A stretch of 51,340 nucleotides of DNA from CAZPMT01 sp964587655. GTDB taxonomy: Bacteria > Hydrogenedentota > Hydrogenedentia > Hydrogenedentales > SLHB01. Below, piece by piece: positions 48,093 to 51,340 of this stretch; position 1 is the stretch's first letter; every line of letters begins with the position of its first letter. The position numbers were made by a program, and so were the translations under genes. The stretch is taken from positions 1-51,340 of the forward strand of contig CAZPMT010000028.1 of NCBI GenBank assembly GCA_964587655.1, given 5' to 3'. The notes beneath the pieces are model-generated. The model saw only the letters and a list, made by a program, of their open reading frames with translations, had not been told where the DNA came from and ran no database searches.

Positions 48093-49247
48093 ATGCTCAG
48101 GATCTTTTCGCTGACATTCCGGTTTCTCGCGTCAACGGGTCTGTCCATTGTGTTGCTCTTGCTGCTGATGCTGCTGACCTTCCTCGGTACGCTGCAGCAG
48201 GTGAACCAAGGACTGTACGAGGTGCAGAGGGAGTACTTCGGCTCCTTGTTCCTGGTGCATTGGGTCGGGGGCGTCGTGCCGCTTCCGCTGCCGGGGGCCT
48301 ACCTTCTTCTCGTGCTGGCGTTCGTGAACGTCGCGTGCGGTGGAGTCATCCGCGCGCGCAAAGGGTGGCGGACCGTCGGCATCCTCATCGGGCATGCCGG
48401 AATCCTGTTGCTCCTCATCGGGGGTTTCGTCACATACAAGCATGCAGTCCGCGGCCATCTGACGTTATACGAAGGTGATCAATCCAACCACTTCCAGAGC
48501 TATGAGCAGTGGGAGATCGTTGTAGCGGGTCCCAAAGGCGCGCTCGTGATACCGGGGCAGGACTTCATACATCTGACCGGAGACCGATCCCGGGCGTTCT
48601 TTGCCAACAGTCTCCCGTTCGAGTTGACGGTTGGGGGCTATGCCCCGAACGCCAAAGCGACTCCGGTTACGGCGGGAAACCAGAGCGAAGGGAAGGTCGC
48701 GGACGGACGGCGCCTGGCAGCGCTGCCGCTGGGACGCGAGGCGGAGGACAACATACCGGGGGCCTATGTCACGCTCAAGGACAAGGCGTCCGGAAACGTC
48801 GAGGAGCACGTCCTCTCCGCATCGGCGAACCCGCCGCTCACAGTGAAAGCCGGGAACGAGGACTGGACGATCTCGCTGAACCGGCGAAATTGGCCGCTTC
48901 CGTTCACGGTTCGTTTGGACCATTTCACGCGCGAACTGTATCCCGGAACGAACACGCCGAAGGTGTTCATGAGCGATGTCACGAAGATCGAGGACGACTC
49001 CAAACAGGCCGTCAAGATCAGCATGAACGAGCCCCTGAGACACAAGGGCTACACGCTCTATCAGTCCTCATGGGGTCCGAGCAACGCCGGACCGAATGAT
49101 CGCCTGTTCTCGACGCTGGCCGTGGTTAGTAATCCCGCCGAGTGGATCCCGCTGTACGCGTGCAGCGTGATCGGCCTCGGGTTATTCGTCCATTTCAGTC
49201 TAATGCTCTTTCAGTATCTACGCAGGCAACGCGGGGCACTGGCATGA
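48093..49247 (+). CDS. resB: ResB/Ccs1-family cytochrome c biogenesis protein
   Basis: This 384-residue membrane protein has three N-terminal hydrophobic spans (residues 10-35, 60-80 and 90-110), a large periplasmic domain and a final span near residue 355. GHAGILLLLIGGFVTYKHAV and DFTRELYPGTNTPKVFMSD-type text (HFTRELYPGTNTPKVFMSDV) match ResB, with KGYTLYQSSWGPSN near the end. ResB works with CcsA to deliver heme and attach it to apocytochrome c in the periplasm. It overlaps ccsA by four bases (ATGA). Confidence 0.88.
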   Translation: MLRIFSLTFRFLASTGLSIVLLLLLMLLTFLGTLQQVNQGLYEVQREYFGSLFLVHWVGGVVPLPLPGAYLLLVLAFVNVACGGVIRARKGWRTVGILIGHAGILLLLIGGFVTYKHAVRGHLTLYEGDQSNHFQSYEQWEIVVAGPKGALVIPGQDFIHLTGDRSRAFFANSLPFELTVGGYAPNAKATPVTAGNQSEGKVADGRRLAALPLGREAEDNIPGAYVTLKDKASGNVEEHVLSASANPPLTVKAGNEDWTISLNRRNWPLPFTVRLDHFTRELYPGTNTPKVFMSDVTKIEDDSKQAVKISMNEPLRHKGYTLYQSSWGPSNAGPNDRLFSTLAVVSNPAEWIPLYACSVIGLGLFVHFSLMLFQYLRRQRGALA

Positions 49248-51253
49248 ATCCACGTTATTCGACTTCCGAGTCTTCGGCCGCTGCAAGAAGTTCGCGCCGG
49301 CTCTTCGGCGCCGCTCTCATCATCGCGCTGCTGGCGGCGTCTTGGTGCGCTTGGAAGGCTTCCGCCGAAGACGCGACGGCCGTCCCGCCGAAGTGGGACA
49401 AAGAAACAATTGAACTCTTCCGGACGCTGCCCATATTGGACGAAGGCCGGATCAAGCCCCTGGACACCTATGCGGGTTTCAAGCTTCTCAAACTGAATGG
49501 GAGACGTTCCTGCACAACGCCTGACGGACAACGGCTGACGCCCGTCGAATGGCTGCTGGATACGGTCTTCTATCCCGACGCCGCGGAGACCTACGCTGTT
49601 TTCAGCGTTGACACGTCCGAGGTAATTGTGTCGCTTGGAATCATGCCCCACGAGAAGAAGCGCGACAGGTATTCGTTCCGGGAATTAAAGCCCGGCCACG
49701 ACAAGCTCATGGAACTCGCGCGCCAGTACAGCCACGTATCCGACAAGGACCGAACCGCGGTCCAGTCGCAGATCGTCAATCTGGCCCACAATTTCATGGA
49801 GTATGAAGCCCTTGCCACGTACGCGGACTTCGCGCGCAAATCGTTCGCACTGACGCCGTGCGAGGCGTGGTCGCGAATCTTCCCTGGCGCGACCGAGGTA
49901 TCTTTCATCGATGCGCTCAAGGGCGCGGCGGCCATTCAAAACGAGTATGTGGCGCTCCAGCGCGACAAGAGCGAACCGGATGAGACGCGAAAGGCCAATC
50001 GCGCGGCCGTCACGAAACTTCTTACCGGCCTCGACGAGGTGCGCGAGTCGGCCACGGCGCTCGCACTGATCCCGCCCGCGGACCCGGCGCGGAAGGAGTG
50101 GATGTCGCCGGGGGACGTTGTCATGGAAGCCTTTCAACCCGGCGCCAAGATCGATGCCGAACTCGAACTGCTCGGACGTTTGGGGAACATGATCAGGAGC
50201 GCGGGCGCGCCGGAACAGTTCAAGAGCGAAGCCGCAGCCTTCCACGGCGCTGTGGTCCAGCTTGCCCAACAGCGGGGAGAGTACGGAAAGATCCCGCTGG
50301 AAGTGACCTTCTACAACGGCAAGTTCTTTTCGAGAAGCCTTGTCTTCTACATTATAGCCTTCCTGCTTGTCGCGGTTTCCTGGCTGATCCCGAACAGCCG
50401 TTGGTTGGGCAGGATCAACATCGTCGCGCTGACTATCCCCGCCGTGCTGCTGATCACGGGGATTACGCTCCGCTGCATCATTCGGGGACGCCCTCCCGTC
50501 ACCACGCTCTACGAGACGATCCTCTTCACGACGTTCGTCGCCATCGTGGTTTGCCTCTTCATCGAACTTGTGAACCGCCAGGGGATCGGCGTATCGATGG
50601 GCGCGATCCTCGGCGTGGTGGGCATGTTCCTGGCCAACAAGTACGAGGTGAGCGAAGGGACCGACACTATGCCGAGCATGGTGGCCGTGCTCGATACGAA
50701 CTTCTGGTTGGCCACGCATGTCACGACGATCTCGATGGGGTACGCGGCGGGCCTGCTTTCCGGGGCGATTGCCCACGTCTACATCCTGGGAAAACTGCTC
50801 GGTCTCAAGAAGGGTCAGCCCGGCTTCTATGAAGGGCTTTACCGGATGATCTACGGCGTGTTCTGCTTTGGTTTCTTCTTCGCGTTTATCGGCACCCTGT
50901 TGGGCGGCGTGTGGGCCGACCAGAGCTGGGGCCGGTTCTGGGGCTGGGACCCCAAAGAGAACGGCGCGTTGCTCATATGCCTGTGGCAGATCGCAACATT
51001 GCACGCGCGCGGCGGAGGGTACATTCGCGAACTCGGCTTTAGCATCGCCTCGGTGATCTGCGGGATGATCGTGGCCTTTTCCTGGTGGGGCGTGAACCTT
51101 CTAGGCGTAGGCTTGCACACCTACGGTTTCACGAGCGGCGCCCTGAGCTCGCTCCTCGTCTTCTGGTCCTTCGAAACCCTAATCGTCCTCGCCGGGATGC
51201 TAATATGGGCCCGGCAAAACTGGGCGCCTTCTCCGGTCCGCGCCAGCCGCTGA
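49244..51253 (+). CDS. ccsA: CcsA-family cytochrome c heme lyase with long N-terminal domain
   Basis: This 669-residue protein has an N-terminal span (residues about 20-42) and a periplasmic-type region of about 320 residues. The CcsA membrane core follows from about 370, with the heme-handling WWD signature in WADQSWGRFWGWDPKENGAL and conserved histidines nearby (WLATHVTTIS and later). Together with ResB it forms system II cytochrome c maturation. The long N-terminal region, beginning with KWDKETIELFRTLPILDEGR, is typical of CcsA proteins in Planctomycetes/Bacteroidetes-type genomes. The start 49244 overlaps the resB stop. Confidence 0.9.
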   Translation: MNPRYSTSESSAAARSSRRLFGAALIIALLAASWCAWKASAEDATAVPPKWDKETIELFRTLPILDEGRIKPLDTYAGFKLLKLNGRRSCTTPDGQRLTPVEWLLDTVFYPDAAETYAVFSVDTSEVIVSLGIMPHEKKRDRYSFRELKPGHDKLMELARQYSHVSDKDRTAVQSQIVNLAHNFMEYEALATYADFARKSFALTPCEAWSRIFPGATEVSFIDALKGAAAIQNEYVALQRDKSEPDETRKANRAAVTKLLTGLDEVRESATALALIPPADPARKEWMSPGDVVMEAFQPGAKIDAELELLGRLGNMIRSAGAPEQFKSEAAAFHGAVVQLAQQRGEYGKIPLEVTFYNGKFFSRSLVFYIIAFLLVAVSWLIPNSRWLGRINIVALTIPAVLLITGITLRCIIRGRPPVTTLYETILFTTFVAIVVCLFIELVNRQGIGVSMGAILGVVGMFLANKYEVSEGTDTMPSMVAVLDTNFWLATHVTTISMGYAAGLLSGAIAHVYILGKLLGLKKGQPGFYEGLYRMIYGVFCFGFFFAFIGTLLGGVWADQSWGRFWGWDPKENGALLICLWQIATLHARGGGYIRELGFSIASVICGMIVAFSWWGVNLLGVGLHTYGFTSGALSSLLVFWSFETLIVLAGMLIWARQNWAPSPVRASR

Positions 51254-51340
51254 ACCGCGCACCGGCGATCCCTGCGACCTCTCCGTGCCCCGATCCGCAT
51301 GTAAGGAGTCGAGTTTTCGCGTGGGAGGATGAGAAGCGGG

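Overview
The window is about 51 kb of moderately GC-rich bacterial chromosome, densely coded and with short operons on both strands. The mix of genes suggests a Gram-negative, deep-branching lineage of the Planctomycetes/Hydrogenedentota kind. The evidence is a Tat-exported Gfo/Idh/MocA oxidoreductase beside a secreted HEAT-repeat protein, a system II (ResB/CcsA) cytochrome c maturation pair, an NfnA-NfnB-like single-chain flavoprotein and free-standing S23-type four-helix-bundle genes. This placement is inference; no rRNA or other phylogenetic marker was compared.

Positions 398-10082 hold a catabolic gene island. It starts just after a 3'-half copy of initiator tRNA and ends at an intact initiator tRNA-fMet. 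The island has three transcription units. A tandem-HTH GntR regulator and a COG3618 lactonase-type amidohydrolase read leftward. An E1 alpha-beta fusion and an aldehyde dehydrogenase read rightward. A sodium/sugar symporter, two SDR dehydrogenases and a VOC protein read leftward. Together they look like uptake and non-phosphorylative oxidation of a sugar or sugar acid, ending in decarboxylation and aldehyde oxidation. The dehydratase is not present.

Positions 10157-24320 hold tRNA-Leu(CAA), the NfnAB-like fusion, a newly recognised 50-residue membrane protein gene, a 700-residue protein of unknown function, a decayed ABC-ATPase fragment, and the housekeeping run yicC-gmk-rpoZ-coaBC. A sugar-handling unit follows: MFS sugar porter, secreted HEAT/beta-sandwich protein and Tat-exported dehydrogenase. 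Three perfect intergenic inverted repeats (26, 31 and 39 bp) lie here.

Positions 24348-36163 hold a leftward complex I operon, nuoF-G-H-I-J-K-L-M-N, mostly with ATGA stop/start overlaps. The subunits A, B, C, D and E are not here. Between nuoI and nuoJ sits the most striking feature of the window. It is a roughly 520-bp insert encoding an S23/IVS-type four-helix-bundle protein, bounded by a perfect 34-bp inverted repeat built partly of hexanucleotide units. It resembles an rRNA intervening sequence, but placed inside a protein operon.

Positions 36350-43341 hold a small unknown gene, a DUF433/DUF5615 toxin-antitoxin pair and gltD-gltB (glutamate synthase). A diverged second copy of the gltD 3' end lies on the far side of the toxin-antitoxin pair. 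Positions 43596-51253 hold a hotdog thioesterase, two overlapping amidohydrolase-fold genes (the second lacks the HxH metal site), a NUDIX hydrolase, a membrane protein behind a structured leader, a lipoprotein, and the ResB-CcsA pair.
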